A DNA stretch of 64,000 bases, taken from NCBI GenBank assembly GCA_002869165.1, contig PKTK01000006.1:3113-67112 (forward strand), in the 5' to 3' direction. Both the position numbers and the translations under genes were made by a program. The stretch is from Candidatus Parcubacteria bacterium. GTDB taxonomy: Bacteria; Patescibacteria; ABY1; BM507; UBA12075. Below are positions 18,085 to 27,052 of the stretch, one piece after another; the stretch's first letter is position 1; each line of letters opens with the position of its first letter. The notes beneath the pieces are model-generated. The model did no database searches. It saw only the letters and a list, made by a program, of their open reading frames with translations, and was not told the origin of the DNA.

Positions 18085-21025
18085 AACTTTTATTAAATAG
18101 TTCCGCTTCCTTATGTAACTTGTATCGCAATAAGGTTTTTCTTAAAGCTTTTTGGACTTCACGCTCTCCTGCGTTTGTGGTTTGCCACCCCGGAAACCTT
18201 ACTATTTTCACTATCTCATCTATATCATTAACGATTTTTTCAACAATGGCAGGAGTGGCATCAGTTTTTGATTCAAGAAATAATTCGGTTAGTGCTGTCT
18301 TCGCGTTTTTGCGCTCATCCTCTGTTTGGACATCTTTCTCTGCAACCACCACATCACGCGCCAAAGACACTAATTGTTTTAGGAAATCTACACTATTGAT
18401 AAGTCCTTTCATAGCCTGATCTCGTAACTTCTCAAGGCGCTCAGACAAGGCAACAAATTGTGGATTATTCTTGTGTTTTTTTAACCGACGTATTAATTCC
18501 TTCTCAATCTCTTTCCCCTTCTCATCTGTATTTCCTTCAGTTAGTGTCTCAATCATGTTCGAATCAAGAATGATTTTATCAAGATCGTCATTCACTACGC
18601 CCACTTTCATGTGATCATGCATTAATTTTGTAGTCTGAGCACCTAACGCGTGCCAAAGCAAACGCCCGGTATCATCAGATGCGGGCTTAATAGATTGGTA
18701 GACTTGCGATAACCAACGATAGTCTTTTTCATATCGATTAAGGACTGGGTCTGGTGAAACTGACTCCCATATTTTCGACAAAAACACATAGTCTGCAGCA
18801 AAAGAATCTTTCTTCTTATCAGTATTAACACAATCTTGGGCTAACTGAAGACCTTCAAATCCCTCTATACCACGATCTACGCCAGGAAAATGCTTTAGAC
18901 ATTTATCAGTTGCCTCTGGCAAGATCATTCTTAACTCACTAATATTTGTTACTATAGACTTAACTCGCTCATCATCAAATTCTAACGACTTAGCAACATC
19001 ATCAAACACTCCATAATAATCAACTATTAATCCATGGCTCTTGTCCTTATAAACTCTGTTTGTGCGACAAATTGCTTGAAGCAAACCATGGTCTTTCATT
19101 GACTTATCAAGGTACATGCACTGCAATATAGGAGCATCAAACCCAGTCAGAAGCTTTGCTGTTACAATTAAAAATTTTAAAGAACTTGAAGGGTCTCGAT
19201 ATGTTTCCAACAATCGCTCTTCTTGATCTTTTGATAACTCATACTTGCGCCTAAATTCCAGTTCATCGCTTGCTGAAGTTGATATCACTACTGCAGACGC
19301 ATCTTCAGGAAACAACTTATCAAGTTCTTTTTTATAAATATCACAAGCATACCTATCAGGTGTAACTATCATAGCTTTTAATCCCTGGGGTTCTACTTTA
19401 AGTTTATAATGCGATGCAATATCCTGGGCAATCATACTAACTCGTTTAGGTGACTTTAAAAAAGCGGACATCTTAGCAGCATGATCAATCAATTGCTTTC
19501 TCTCTTTGTCAGACAGATGTTGTGTTAATTCAATAAAAGATTTATCTACTCCTACTTTATCAAAATGTATATCAAGTAAACGCGGTTCAAAATGCAACTT
19601 CAATGTAGCTCCGTCATCAACTGATTCTTGAAACGAATATAAAGACATATATCCTCCACTATCTTCAGGGGAACCAAAAGCATAAAATGTATTTCGATCG
19701 GCTTTGTTTATTGGAGTACCTGTTAAACCAAATAAGAAAGCGTTTGGAATAGCAGACCTCATTTTTCTTCCCAAATCTCCTTCCTGAGTTCTGTGTGCCT
19801 CATCAACTAGCACGATAATATTCTCTCGTTCATTTAATGGTCCGTCCACTTCACGGAATTTATGCATCATAGTAATTATAATTTTCCTTGTATCTTGTTT
19901 TAATTTTTCCATTAGATCTTTTATCGAATCAGCCGGAACAACGTTGGGTATTTCTGTCACACTAAAATTGTTTGACATCTGGCTATCTAAATCTTGCCGA
20001 TCAATAACCACAAGCACAGTAGGACTTTTTAATTCTGGATCCTTTCTAAGTTTTTGAGCAGCGAACACAATTAAGTATGATTTTCCAGACCCCTGAAAGT
20101 GCCATATGAGACCCTGCTTCGTCTTGCCCTCTTTAACCCTGTCTACTATCTTGTTAGCTCCTTCGTATTGTTGGTAACGGCTTATTACTTTTATTCTTCG
20201 ATTCTTTTTATCCGTTGCATAAAGTGTAAAATTTTGAATAAGATCTAATAAAACCTCCGGTCTAAATTGATCTTTGATAGCCGCATCTATTTCCTTTAGC
20301 TCGGTGTGTTTCCTTTTCACCTCTTCAGTTTTCCAGGGACCCCACAGTTCCAAAGGCATTCGCACAGAACCATAACGATAAGTCTTTCCTTCTGTGGCAA
20401 AAGAAAAAAGATTTGGAACAAAAAGTTGTGGAATAGTATTCTCATAATCATCATGAATATCGACAGCTCCGTCCAACCAGGATATAGCTGGTCGTACAGG
20501 AGTTTTTAACTCTCCGACTACTATCGGGATGCCATTGACTAAGAACACAATATCAGGTCGCTTCTCGGTTTTCCCGATAACTGTATATTGGTTAGTAACT
20601 ATAAAAGAATTGTTATTTATATTTTCAAAATCTATTAAGTATATTGGAACATGTTGATTATTCTCTCCAAAAGGCATAGTTTTTTCTCCTGTCAACCACT
20701 TCGAAAACTCTTCATTTGCTTTTACTAAACCAACAGAATCAACTGACAGTAAAATAGTTTTTAATTTATATAACACTTCTTCAGCTAATTCGGGCCGTTT
20801 CGTTATATCGGGATTAATCTTTACCAACGCCTCTCTTAACTCAAGCTCCGCTAAAACATCTTCTGGATCTCTTTTTAAATCATTTGCCGCTCTATATTTC
20901 CAAAGATAATCGCCATATACCGAAGATAGTTCGACTGTTTCTGTACTTTCTGAAGTGTCTATTTTTACTCCAGAAATTCTATAAATCAAATATGATTCAA
21001 TTGTATTTAATTCATTGAAAGCCAT
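18059..21025 (-). CDS. hsdR: Type I restriction enzyme, HsdR subunit
   Basis: A 988-residue motor and nuclease subunit. The N-terminal PD-(D/E)XK nuclease shows PDIVFLV and VVGELKTP (about 155-180). The SF2 helicase has HFQGSGKS (about 310-317), VLVDEAHR (about 405-412), GLTGTPI and a late QAICRTNR (motif VI, near 660), followed by a helical C-terminus that contacts the methylase. The length is normal for HsdR. The start lies 1 base after the hsdS stop. It would translocate and cut DNA lacking the methylation pattern set by HsdM/HsdS. Confidence 0.95.
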   Translation of the reverse strand: MAFNELNTIESYLIYRISGVKIDTSESTETVELSSVYGDYLWKYRAANDLKRDPEDVLAELELREALVKINPDITKRPELAEEVLYKLKTILLSVDSVGLVKANEEFSKWLTGEKTMPFGENNQHVPIYLIDFENINNNSFIVTNQYTVIGKTEKRPDIVFLVNGIPIVVGELKTPVRPAISWLDGAVDIHDDYENTIPQLFVPNLFSFATEGKTYRYGSVRMPLELWGPWKTEEVKRKHTELKEIDAAIKDQFRPEVLLDLIQNFTLYATDKKNRRIKVISRYQQYEGANKIVDRVKEGKTKQGLIWHFQGSGKSYLIVFAAQKLRKDPELKSPTVLVVIDRQDLDSQMSNNFSVTEIPNVVPADSIKDLMEKLKQDTRKIIITMMHKFREVDGPLNERENIIVLVDEAHRTQEGDLGRKMRSAIPNAFLFGLTGTPINKADRNTFYAFGSPEDSGGYMSLYSFQESVDDGATLKLHFEPRLLDIHFDKVGVDKSFIELTQHLSDKERKQLIDHAAKMSAFLKSPKRVSMIAQDIASHYKLKVEPQGLKAMIVTPDRYACDIYKKELDKLFPEDASAVVISTSASDELEFRRKYELSKDQEERLLETYRDPSSSLKFLIVTAKLLTGFDAPILQCMYLDKSMKDHGLLQAICRTNRVYKDKSHGLIVDYYGVFDDVAKSLEFDDERVKSIVTNISELRMILPEATDKCLKHFPGVDRGIEGFEGLQLAQDCVNTDKKKDSFAADYVFLSKIWESVSPDPVLNRYEKDYRWLSQVYQSIKPASDDTGRLLWHALGAQTTKLMHDHMKVGVVNDDLDKIILDSNMIETLTEGNTDEKGKEIEKELIRRLKKHKNNPQFVALSERLEKLRDQAMKGLINSVDFLKQLVSLARDVVVAEKDVQTEDERKNAKTALTELFLESKTDATPAIVEKIVNDIDEIVKIVRFPGWQTTNAGEREVQKALRKTLLRYKLHKEAELFNKSYEYIKEYY

Positions 21026-21026
21026 A

Positions 21027-22211
21027 TTAAAATATTGAATTAATTATATTAGTATTTATTTTTTTCACATCACTATAATAATCAATTAAATTTATAATTT
21101 TACTATCAATATCATTGATAAAGTCAGTAATTCTTTCTTGTTCCTTTATTGGTGGCATTAAAAGGGGAAATTTTTTAATACTTTTTTCCTTAATTGCAGT
21201 AATACCAGTGGTTCCTACAGTATATTTTTTAATCAAATATTTATATTCCATTGAATTAAACTTGTGAAAAAGAAAATTTGTATTTACATCTTTATCTTTA
21301 TTTCTAATAACCAAAACAAAGCTATCAGCGAAGTAACCATTATCAATATTGAACAAACAAGTTCTGCCCAAAGTTCCTTGTCCACCTGTATTAAATAGAA
21401 TATCGCCATTTTGAAGCATTTTTTCTTTAACATTATTAAAATCAATATTTATCTTAGCTATCCTTTCCGCTTTTACACCTTCTGGAAATACCGCTCCCGA
21501 TGGGATCAACTTATATTTTCCGTTTGAACTCTTTTCCGCGTTCACTCCTTTAAACCATTTAATTTCAAATGAACCCAGAACCCCTGTTTTCCAATTTGAT
21601 GGAGTATTATTTGTATACTTACCCTTCGCTAGATTATCATAACCAATCAATAATAATTTCTGTGAAACAACGTCTTTATATGTCTTTAAGCTGTTAATGC
21701 AATTTAAAGTGTTTTCTCGCAAATCGTCTACAGATTTTATTAATTCTAAAAAATCTTTTTGCTGCTTTATGGGTGGCAATAAAAAATTTTGTTTTGAAAG
21801 AATGTTCCATTTTATGGTTGGTGACAATGACCCCTCCGAAATATCAATTGCTCTATGCATAAAACTATCAGAGTGTAAAAAAAATGGAAATAATTCTGGT
21901 AAGATAACATTTGACTTTGCTCGTAAAACCATAGAATGTGCAGAACAAATACCATTAAAAGTTGCTATTGCGGCTTTCCTTTGATATGCTCTTCGTTTGC
22001 CAAAAATAACATCTCCTTTATAAATTTTCAACTTCGTCCCAATGACATCAGAAGGATGCCCGTGCCTCTTAATGTGGATTGAATTAGAATCTAAATGTTC
22101 AAGCCCAACATAAATCTCTGATTCACTTTCGATCGGTTCTACTCTTTCAGAAATATTCTCTGAAATATCATTAAATCTATATTTGTTCCAATTCTGTTTA
22201 TTTATTTTCAT
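21027..22211 (-). CDS. hsdS: Type I restriction enzyme, HsdS specificity subunit
   Basis: A 394-residue specificity subunit with two target-recognition domains. Each is followed by a conserved-helix segment that begins with a PPIK motif (PPIKQQKDF near 148 and PPIKEQERI near 357). The two halves read different sequences, so the target is probably bipartite. The start overlaps the end of the downstream-encoded HsdM at 22198 by 14 bases. Only one HsdS serves two HsdM genes here. Confidence 0.92.
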   Translation of the reverse strand: MKINKQNWNKYRFNDISENISERVEPIESESEIYVGLEHLDSNSIHIKRHGHPSDVIGTKLKIYKGDVIFGKRRAYQRKAAIATFNGICSAHSMVLRAKSNVILPELFPFFLHSDSFMHRAIDISEGSLSPTIKWNILSKQNFLLPPIKQQKDFLELIKSVDDLRENTLNCINSLKTYKDVVSQKLLLIGYDNLAKGKYTNNTPSNWKTGVLGSFEIKWFKGVNAEKSSNGKYKLIPSGAVFPEGVKAERIAKINIDFNNVKEKMLQNGDILFNTGGQGTLGRTCLFNIDNGYFADSFVLVIRNKDKDVNTNFLFHKFNSMEYKYLIKKYTVGTTGITAIKEKSIKKFPLLMPPIKEQERITDFINDIDSKIINLIDYYSDVKKINTNIINSIF

Positions 22212-23655
22212 AATTAAATATATTATTAATTTCAGATTTAATACTGTTTGATTTTTTTTTCCATTCTTTAATAAATTTTTTTATGTCAATTTCTTTGCTA
22301 TAGTTTTTATAATTTCCAACGTTTGAGATATATAACGATATTGTAAGATTTGAATCGAACTTTAAAATTTCATCGATACTTACAATCTTCGCAAATCCTT
22401 CAATGTCCATATAATTTTTATATGCTTTATATATTTTTGAAATATTTATATCTGTTAGGTAGCTAAGTCCATTAAAATTTTCTACATCGTTTATAGCATT
22501 AATGAAAAAAATATTGTTTTTTTGCTTTTTTATTTTGTTATTTTTACAAATAAGCAAACAAGCTTCCATAGGAGAGTTGTAAAACAAATTTGGACCTAAA
22601 CCTATTACAGCTTCAATCAAGTCAGCCTCAATTAATTTTCTTCTGATTTCTTTTTCTTGATCTCTAAATAATATTCCGTGAGGCCAAAGCACTACTGACC
22701 GACCATATTTTTTATCCGAACTCTTTAATATATGCTGTTGAAAAGCATAGTCTGCGCACCCCTGAGGTGGAGTACCAAACATATTTCTACCATAAGGATC
22801 ATGCTCAAAAGAATTTCTATCCCAACGCTTAATCGAGTAAGGTGGATTAGCAAGTATTACATTAAACTTTTTAAGTTCATCGTTTTCTATAAAAGCTGGG
22901 TTTTTAAGTGTATCCCCTCTATCAATTTGAAAATCTTCAATCCCATGCATAAACATATTCATCCTAGCTATTGAAGATGTTATTAGATTTATTTCTTGAC
23001 CATATAGTTTTAACGAACGAAATTCTTTACCCTGTCTTTTTAACTCAAGAGCACAATTCAAAAGCATACCTCCTGAACCACAGGTTGGATCATAAACACT
23101 TTCTCCAGGTTTTGGATCCATTAATTTTGTCATTAATTGCACTACTGTTCTGTTTGTATAAAATTCAGCAGCTGTGTGACCGCTGTCATCTGCGAATTTC
23201 TTAATTAAAAATTCATATCCATCGCCCAGTTTGTCATCAGGTACATTTTGAATTGTTAACTTTTTTTGAGAAAAATGTTCTATCAGATCAATTAATATTT
23301 CATCAGATAGCCTTTGCTTATTAGTCCATGCGGCATCACCAAAAATGCCATACAACACATCCTTGTTTGTCTTTTCAATAGTCTCCATGGCTTTCTGTAT
23401 CGCCATTCCTATATTTTTACTTATCCGTCTGATGTCTTTCCAGTGAGATCCTTCAGGTATTTTAAATCGATGATATTCAGCATAATCATTTCCAGTCTCT
23501 TTTTCAGATAACTCTTTTTCTTCGTCAAAGACATCGCATATACGTTTGTAAAAAAGTAACGGGAATATATACTGTTTATAATCACCAGGATCAATTACTC
23601 CTCGCAAAAGAGTTGCCGCGCCCCATAAATAATTTTCTAATTCATTTTGTTTCAT
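22198..23655 (-). CDS. hsdM: Type I methyltransferase HsdM, second copy
   Basis: A 485-residue N6-adenine methyltransferase. It has the N-terminal HsdM helical domain, motif I VYDPTCGSGGMLL (about 187-199) for AdoMet, and motif IV ANPPYS (about 267-272). The length is normal. It overlaps the stop of the first HsdM at 23652 by 4 bases (ATGA-type coupling) and the HsdS start by 14. It is clearly homologous to the neighbour but strongly diverged, for example in the target-recognition-side C-terminus, so it is an old paralogue and not a recent duplication. Confidence 0.9.
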   Translation of the reverse strand: MKQNELENYLWGAATLLRGVIDPGDYKQYIFPLLFYKRICDVFDEEKELSEKETGNDYAEYHRFKIPEGSHWKDIRRISKNIGMAIQKAMETIEKTNKDVLYGIFGDAAWTNKQRLSDEILIDLIEHFSQKKLTIQNVPDDKLGDGYEFLIKKFADDSGHTAAEFYTNRTVVQLMTKLMDPKPGESVYDPTCGSGGMLLNCALELKRQGKEFRSLKLYGQEINLITSSIARMNMFMHGIEDFQIDRGDTLKNPAFIENDELKKFNVILANPPYSIKRWDRNSFEHDPYGRNMFGTPPQGCADYAFQQHILKSSDKKYGRSVVLWPHGILFRDQEKEIRRKLIEADLIEAVIGLGPNLFYNSPMEACLLICKNNKIKKQKNNIFFINAINDVENFNGLSYLTDINISKIYKAYKNYMDIEGFAKIVSIDEILKFDSNLTISLYISNVGNYKNYSKEIDIKKFIKEWKKKSNSIKSEINNIFNYENK

Positions 23656-25145
23656 AGTAGGTCAAACTTTTTTAATTGTTTTTTAAAATATTTTTCAGAA
23701 TCCCACATCTTTTGTATTGTTATATTTGCCTGCTTTTTTACATCGTCTATTTTAGGTAAAAAATCTTCGATTTCTTTTTCTATATATAATGGAATGCTCA
23801 AACTATAATCGTTATCCTTGACTTCTTTTAGGCTGGCAATATGTACATAATTTTTTACTTCCGCATATTTATCGTACCATTTATAAATTTGTATAATATG
23901 TTTTTTTTCTAAAAAATTTTGTGCTCGTCCAGTTTTCATTTGCTCACTAGCATCAATAAAGATTATTTTATTAATTTTATTTCTCACTTTCTGTTTTCTT
24001 AAAACAATAATACATGGAGCAAGGGTAGTACCATAAAATATATTAGACCCTAAACCAATCACTGCTTCAATTAAATCATTCTGAATAATTGATTTGCGTA
24101 TTTTACCCTCCTTCCCTTCTCTAGTAAGGGCTCCCTGAGGAAGAACCACTGCCATTCTGCCTACGATTGATTCCATGGAACTAATCATATGTTGTACCCA
24201 GGCATAATCCCCGTTCGAATCATTGGGAACTCCAAATAAATTCCTTCCAAATGGATCGGGCTCCCACTTTTTTGAACCCCACTTCTTCAATGAAAAAGGT
24301 GGATTAGCAACGACACAATTAAACTTTGCTAATTTGTCACCATCAAAAAAAGCTGGGTCTCTTAAAGTATCTCCTCGTATAATATTAAAATCTTCAATCC
24401 CATGCAAAAACATATTCATCCTCACAATGGTTGAAGTAGTCAAGTTCTTTTCCTGACCATAAAGCTTTAAGGTCCTTGCGTCTTTACCAGATTCTTTAAT
24501 GTGATGACTAGCCTCTAAAAGCATGCCGCCAGTACCACAAGCAGGATCATAAACCTTATCCCCCTCCTTGGGATCAAGAATGTTTATCATCAAACTAACC
24601 ACATTTCTTGGTGTATAAAACTCTCCTGCTTTTTTGTTTGTTAAATCTGCGAAATGTTTTATCAAATATTCATATGCCTGGCCCAACATATCAGGCTCTA
24701 CATTTTGATTTGTTAATTCATATTTAGAAAAATGCTCGATCAAATCAATCAATAATTCGTCTGATAATTTTTCCTTATTACTCCATTGAGTATCACCAAA
24801 AATACCATATAAAAATTCCTGATTCGTTTTTTCGATTTCTCTAAAAGCATATTGAAGCTTCTGTCCAACATTTATAGTTGTTTCCCTGACATCACGCCAA
24901 TGACATCCTTCGGGAATCGTAAATCTATGAAATTCTGGTAATGTTGCATATTCCTCATCTCCGCCTGACTCCTTTAAAGCTTGCTTATATTCTTCTTCGT
25001 ATACATCTGATATACGTTTATAAAATAAAAGTGGAAATATATATGCCTTAAAATCAGCAGCATCTACTGGTCCTTTTAAAATCCAAGCAGCCTTAGCTAA
25101 GTACTGTTCAAGTTGTGATAAAGATATTTGTGTATCCTTAGGCAT
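23652..25145 (-). CDS. hsdM: Type I methyltransferase HsdM, first copy
   Basis: A 497-residue N6-adenine methyltransferase. N-terminal HsdM domain, motif I VYDPACGTGGMLL (about 196-208), motif IV ANPPFS (about 280-285) and the expected C-terminal region. It is the first gene of the restriction operon: a possible promoter lies upstream at about 25202-25231, and the three next genes (second HsdM, HsdS, HsdR) follow almost without gaps. Both HsdM copies keep the catalytic NPP[Y/F] tetrapeptide, so both could be active. Confidence 0.92.
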   Translation of the reverse strand: MPKDTQISLSQLEQYLAKAAWILKGPVDAADFKAYIFPLLFYKRISDVYEEEYKQALKESGGDEEYATLPEFHRFTIPEGCHWRDVRETTINVGQKLQYAFREIEKTNQEFLYGIFGDTQWSNKEKLSDELLIDLIEHFSKYELTNQNVEPDMLGQAYEYLIKHFADLTNKKAGEFYTPRNVVSLMINILDPKEGDKVYDPACGTGGMLLEASHHIKESGKDARTLKLYGQEKNLTTSTIVRMNMFLHGIEDFNIIRGDTLRDPAFFDGDKLAKFNCVVANPPFSLKKWGSKKWEPDPFGRNLFGVPNDSNGDYAWVQHMISSMESIVGRMAVVLPQGALTREGKEGKIRKSIIQNDLIEAVIGLGSNIFYGTTLAPCIIVLRKQKVRNKINKIIFIDASEQMKTGRAQNFLEKKHIIQIYKWYDKYAEVKNYVHIASLKEVKDNDYSLSIPLYIEKEIEDFLPKIDDVKKQANITIQKMWDSEKYFKKQLKKFDLL

Positions 25146-25201
25146 AATTTAATATATAAAAAATAAATAAAAAAAGAATTGAATTGATTTAATTCTCTTT
25201 T

Positions 25202-25231
25202 AATTTACCACTTTTTAATACCTTAAGTCAA
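25202..25231 (-). promoter_or_regulatory. Possible sigma-70-type promoter for the hsdM-to-12102 operon
   Basis: On the minus strand TTGACT (25226-25231) is followed after 18 bases by TAAATT (25202-25207), about 55 bases before the hsdM ATG. A short inverted repeat with AGAATT/AATTCT arms lies between it and the gene and could be an operator. The match is reasonable in AT-rich DNA but not proof. Confidence 0.35.
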
Positions 25232-25328
25232 GGTCAAAATCGCTAATTCTCGCTGAAAACTAGGGTGTTTTGTCAAGTGTTAGGTATAATTTACCGTGTA
25301 GATTGATATAAATTATACGACAACAACA

Positions 25329-25365
25329 AAAAAGCCGAGGAATTCATATTGAATACCCCGGCTTT
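25329..25365 (-). terminator. Intrinsic terminator after the topoisomerase-type zinc-finger gene
   Basis: On the minus strand AAAGCCGGGG pairs with CCTCGGCTTT, with an inner AATTCA/TGAATT-like palindrome, and runs into six Ts. It lies 6 bases past the stop of the 25372-25710 gene and separates the right-end cluster from the restriction operon. Confidence 0.75.
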
Positions 25366-25371
25366 AATGAT

Positions 25372-25710
25372 TTATGCCTGCTTTGTATACCTACAATTCG
25401 GATAAGACTTACATCCATAGAAGAATCCATTGCGCCCGCTTCTCTGGACAAGCTTGTTCCCGCACTCAGGACAAGTGCTAGACTCATCTTCCTCATCTGG
25501 GAATAAATCATTAGCTGTAATTCTTTTCGGTTCCGGTTCTGCGCCAATGCTAGCCTGACTATCCATATGGTTCTTTAATTGACTAAAAAGCTGAATAGCT
25601 TCGGCGACATCGTCTGTCCTGATATTAAGAAGTGTACTACGCTCAAGAATGTTTCCAAGCGCATCTGTTTTGACTGACCCATTGATTTGGATTTTGTTAA
25701 TTGTTTCCAT
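25372..25710 (-). CDS. Small protein with topoisomerase-type zinc finger
   Basis: A 112-residue protein. The C-terminus (about 77-112) is a CPECGNKL...FYGCKSYPNCRY zinc finger of the kind found at the end of topoisomerase I, here alone without a catalytic domain. The N-terminal half is a plain helical region. Such fingers bind single-stranded DNA. It follows the 53-residue zinc protein by 4 bases and ends at a strong terminator. Confidence 0.65.
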   Translation of the reverse strand: METINKIQINGSVKTDALGNILERSTLLNIRTDDVAEAIQLFSQLKNHMDSQASIGAEPEPKRITANDLFPDEEDESSTCPECGNKLVQRSGRNGFFYGCKSYPNCRYTKQA

Positions 25711-25714
25711 AATT

Positions 25715-25876
25715 TTAATCCGTCTTTAGACCGCACCGACGACAAACCGAGAAGTAATAAACTTCATCGTTCTCATAATCGAAAGCCGGAACTGTAAGAA
25801 ACTTATGATTACAGTTTCTTTGTTTAACTTTTTCAACTTTGATTACAGCAGTGTCGATACTTAATTGTTTAGACAT
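25715..25876 (-). CDS. 53-residue zinc-ribbon-like protein
   Basis: A short gene that I read from the sequence. It begins with ATG at 25876 and ends with TAA at 25715-25717, 4 bases before the next ATG. CNHKF near residue 32 and CRRCG near residue 46 give a possible zinc site, and the first 20 residues form a basic strand/helix. Tight spacing to the next gene supports it being real. The function is unknown. Confidence 0.5.
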   Translation of the reverse strand: MSKQLSIDTAVIKVEKVKQRNCNHKFLTVPAFDYENDEVYYFSVCRRCGLKTD

Positions 25877-25963
25877 TGTATTATTAAATTAATTATAAAG
25901 TGAAGGAAAGCTAGAATAAGTAATACCCTAGCTAACCACTCACCAATTTCCCTAGCGCCCACG

Positions 25964-26170
25964 CTAAACTTTAGTTACCTGACTGGAAACGAAATCCATT
26001 CCATCCAGAAAGTAATTAAATACTGAGGATCTATTAGCCTCGTCTTTAGTCATGAGTTCTCCTTGTCCCGATAACACGTAGTCATCAAACAAGCCGGGAA
26101 CGTTGCGATTAAATCGCGTTCGTAGGTCGCAGTCGGAAGCAATCCGGGCAACCACGCTTTTTATATCCAT
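25964..26170 (-). CDS. Small hypothetical protein
   Basis: About 68 residues from the ATG at 26170 (MDIKSVVARIASD). An upstream start at 26224 would give 86 residues, but with a weak N-terminus. It has a helical, charged sequence with no recognised family. It lies between the ArdC-like gene and the zinc-ribbon gene in the same orientation. Confidence 0.4.
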   Translation of the reverse strand: MDIKSVVARIASDCDLRTRFNRNVPGLFDDYVLSGQGELMTKDEANRSSVFNYFLDGMDFVSSQVTKV

Positions 26171-26233
26171 TAGTTTTACTTTATGAATTATAAAACCGCC
26201 CTGTGTTAGAGCGGTTATTAGCACGACAAGACT

Positions 26234-26524
26234 TTAAGTCTCAATCTTTGATACCTGTTTATGATAAAAAAGATTTACGACTCTTGGATAACGGGTTACG
26301 ACGTTGCCATTATCATCCGTCTTCTCAACAATTGTAGTTGACTTGAGAGCTTTCTCTCCTTTATTAACCTTGTAACCGGCTTTGGCCCAGCTACGAAAAG
26401 TTAATGCATTAGAATAGGGGTCGTAATTAGCTACTTCCTCCTCGCCCCATCTGTCTGCAATTTGTGCTGCTACTCGACGATAGGTCTCTTGTGAGCCGCG
26501 ATAAGTTGATCTTGGTTTTTCCAT
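26234..26524 (-). CDS. ArdC N-terminal-like antirestriction domain
   Basis: A 96-residue protein. The sequence FRSWAKAGYKVNKGEKALK (about 48-66) followed by a strand ending VVNLFYHKQ matches the N-terminal ssDNA-binding domain of ArdC-type proteins of plasmids, which protect incoming DNA from restriction. The C-terminal metalloprotease part found in full ArdC is absent, so this is a single-domain form. It is carried on the same element as a type I restriction system. Confidence 0.6.
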   Translation of the reverse strand: MEKPRSTYRGSQETYRRVAAQIADRWGEEEVANYDPYSNALTFRSWAKAGYKVNKGEKALKSTTIVEKTDDNGNVVTRYPRVVNLFYHKQVSKIET

Positions 26525-26651
26525 ACGATTGTTAACTTAATAATTAGTAACGCCCCCAAATTTGTCGACCTTTAAAAAAATAATTAAGGGGTCAATACTA
26601 TATGCCCATCCGCTTCCGATACCGTTGGAACAGATATTGTTTATATTAAAT

Positions 26652-26684
26652 AAAAAAAAGACCATCAGTATAAAACTAATGATC
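26652..26684 (-). terminator. Intrinsic terminator (possible Int2 3' end)
   Basis: On the minus strand GATCATTAGT pairs over ten positions with ACTGATGGTC (two G-U pairs), closing a 5-nt loop, followed by eight Ts. It lies about 370 bases beyond the Int2 stop, so it would end an unusually long Int2 3' leader or a separate small RNA. Confidence 0.6.
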
Positions 26685-26700
26685 ATATTGTGTGGTTGTG

Positions 26701-26727
26701 GACACCAAAGACGCCATGGACGCCATC
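26701..26727 (+). repeat. 9-nt phased direct repeats (GACRCCAWR type)
   Basis: Three units of nine bases (GACACCAAA, GACGCCATG, GACGCCATC) run in phase. Similar 9-nt runs occur at 27033-27050 (GACGTGAAG, GACGTGAAA) and, on the other strand, at about 28285-28312 (GACGTCATG, GACATCAAG, GACATCATT). Confidence 0.4.
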
Positions 26728-27052
26728 CTAGCTACAAAAAAGGGCCTCCCCCCGAGGTCTAAAAGAGTAGATACCAGGAAGTCTGGGTATATTCAAGCCT
26801 ATTTTTTTTATAACACCAAAAACACGAACATGCGTTCGTATTTAAATCATAAAAAGTGTGTAAAAAGTATAGCAAACTTATAGCATTTCTTATGCAAAGT
26901 TATATTGGCTATTAAATAACTAATATTAAATAAAACAATAGCAAATTTATTCTTATAGCCGGCTTTAACGTGGTAACAAGCTTGTGGGAATAAACAAAAC
27001 ACCCCTTCTCCCCCTAGAATCTAGTCATGAAAGACGTGAAGGACGTGAAAAA

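Larger units (their letters stand above)
26525..27052. other. 528-bp intergenic region between Int2 and ArdC-like gene
   Basis: No convincing gene. It holds a minus-strand terminator (26652-26684), a run of 9-nt repeats (26701-26727) and another pair at 27033-27050. Short forward frames in it have no homology or typical codon use. It lies between two minus-strand transcription units, so it could also hold the promoter for the ArdC-like cluster. Confidence 0.4.

Noticed and set aside
26562..26883. Short plus-strand genes
   Set aside because: Overlapping short frames without homology, crossing a terminator and the 9-nt repeats.
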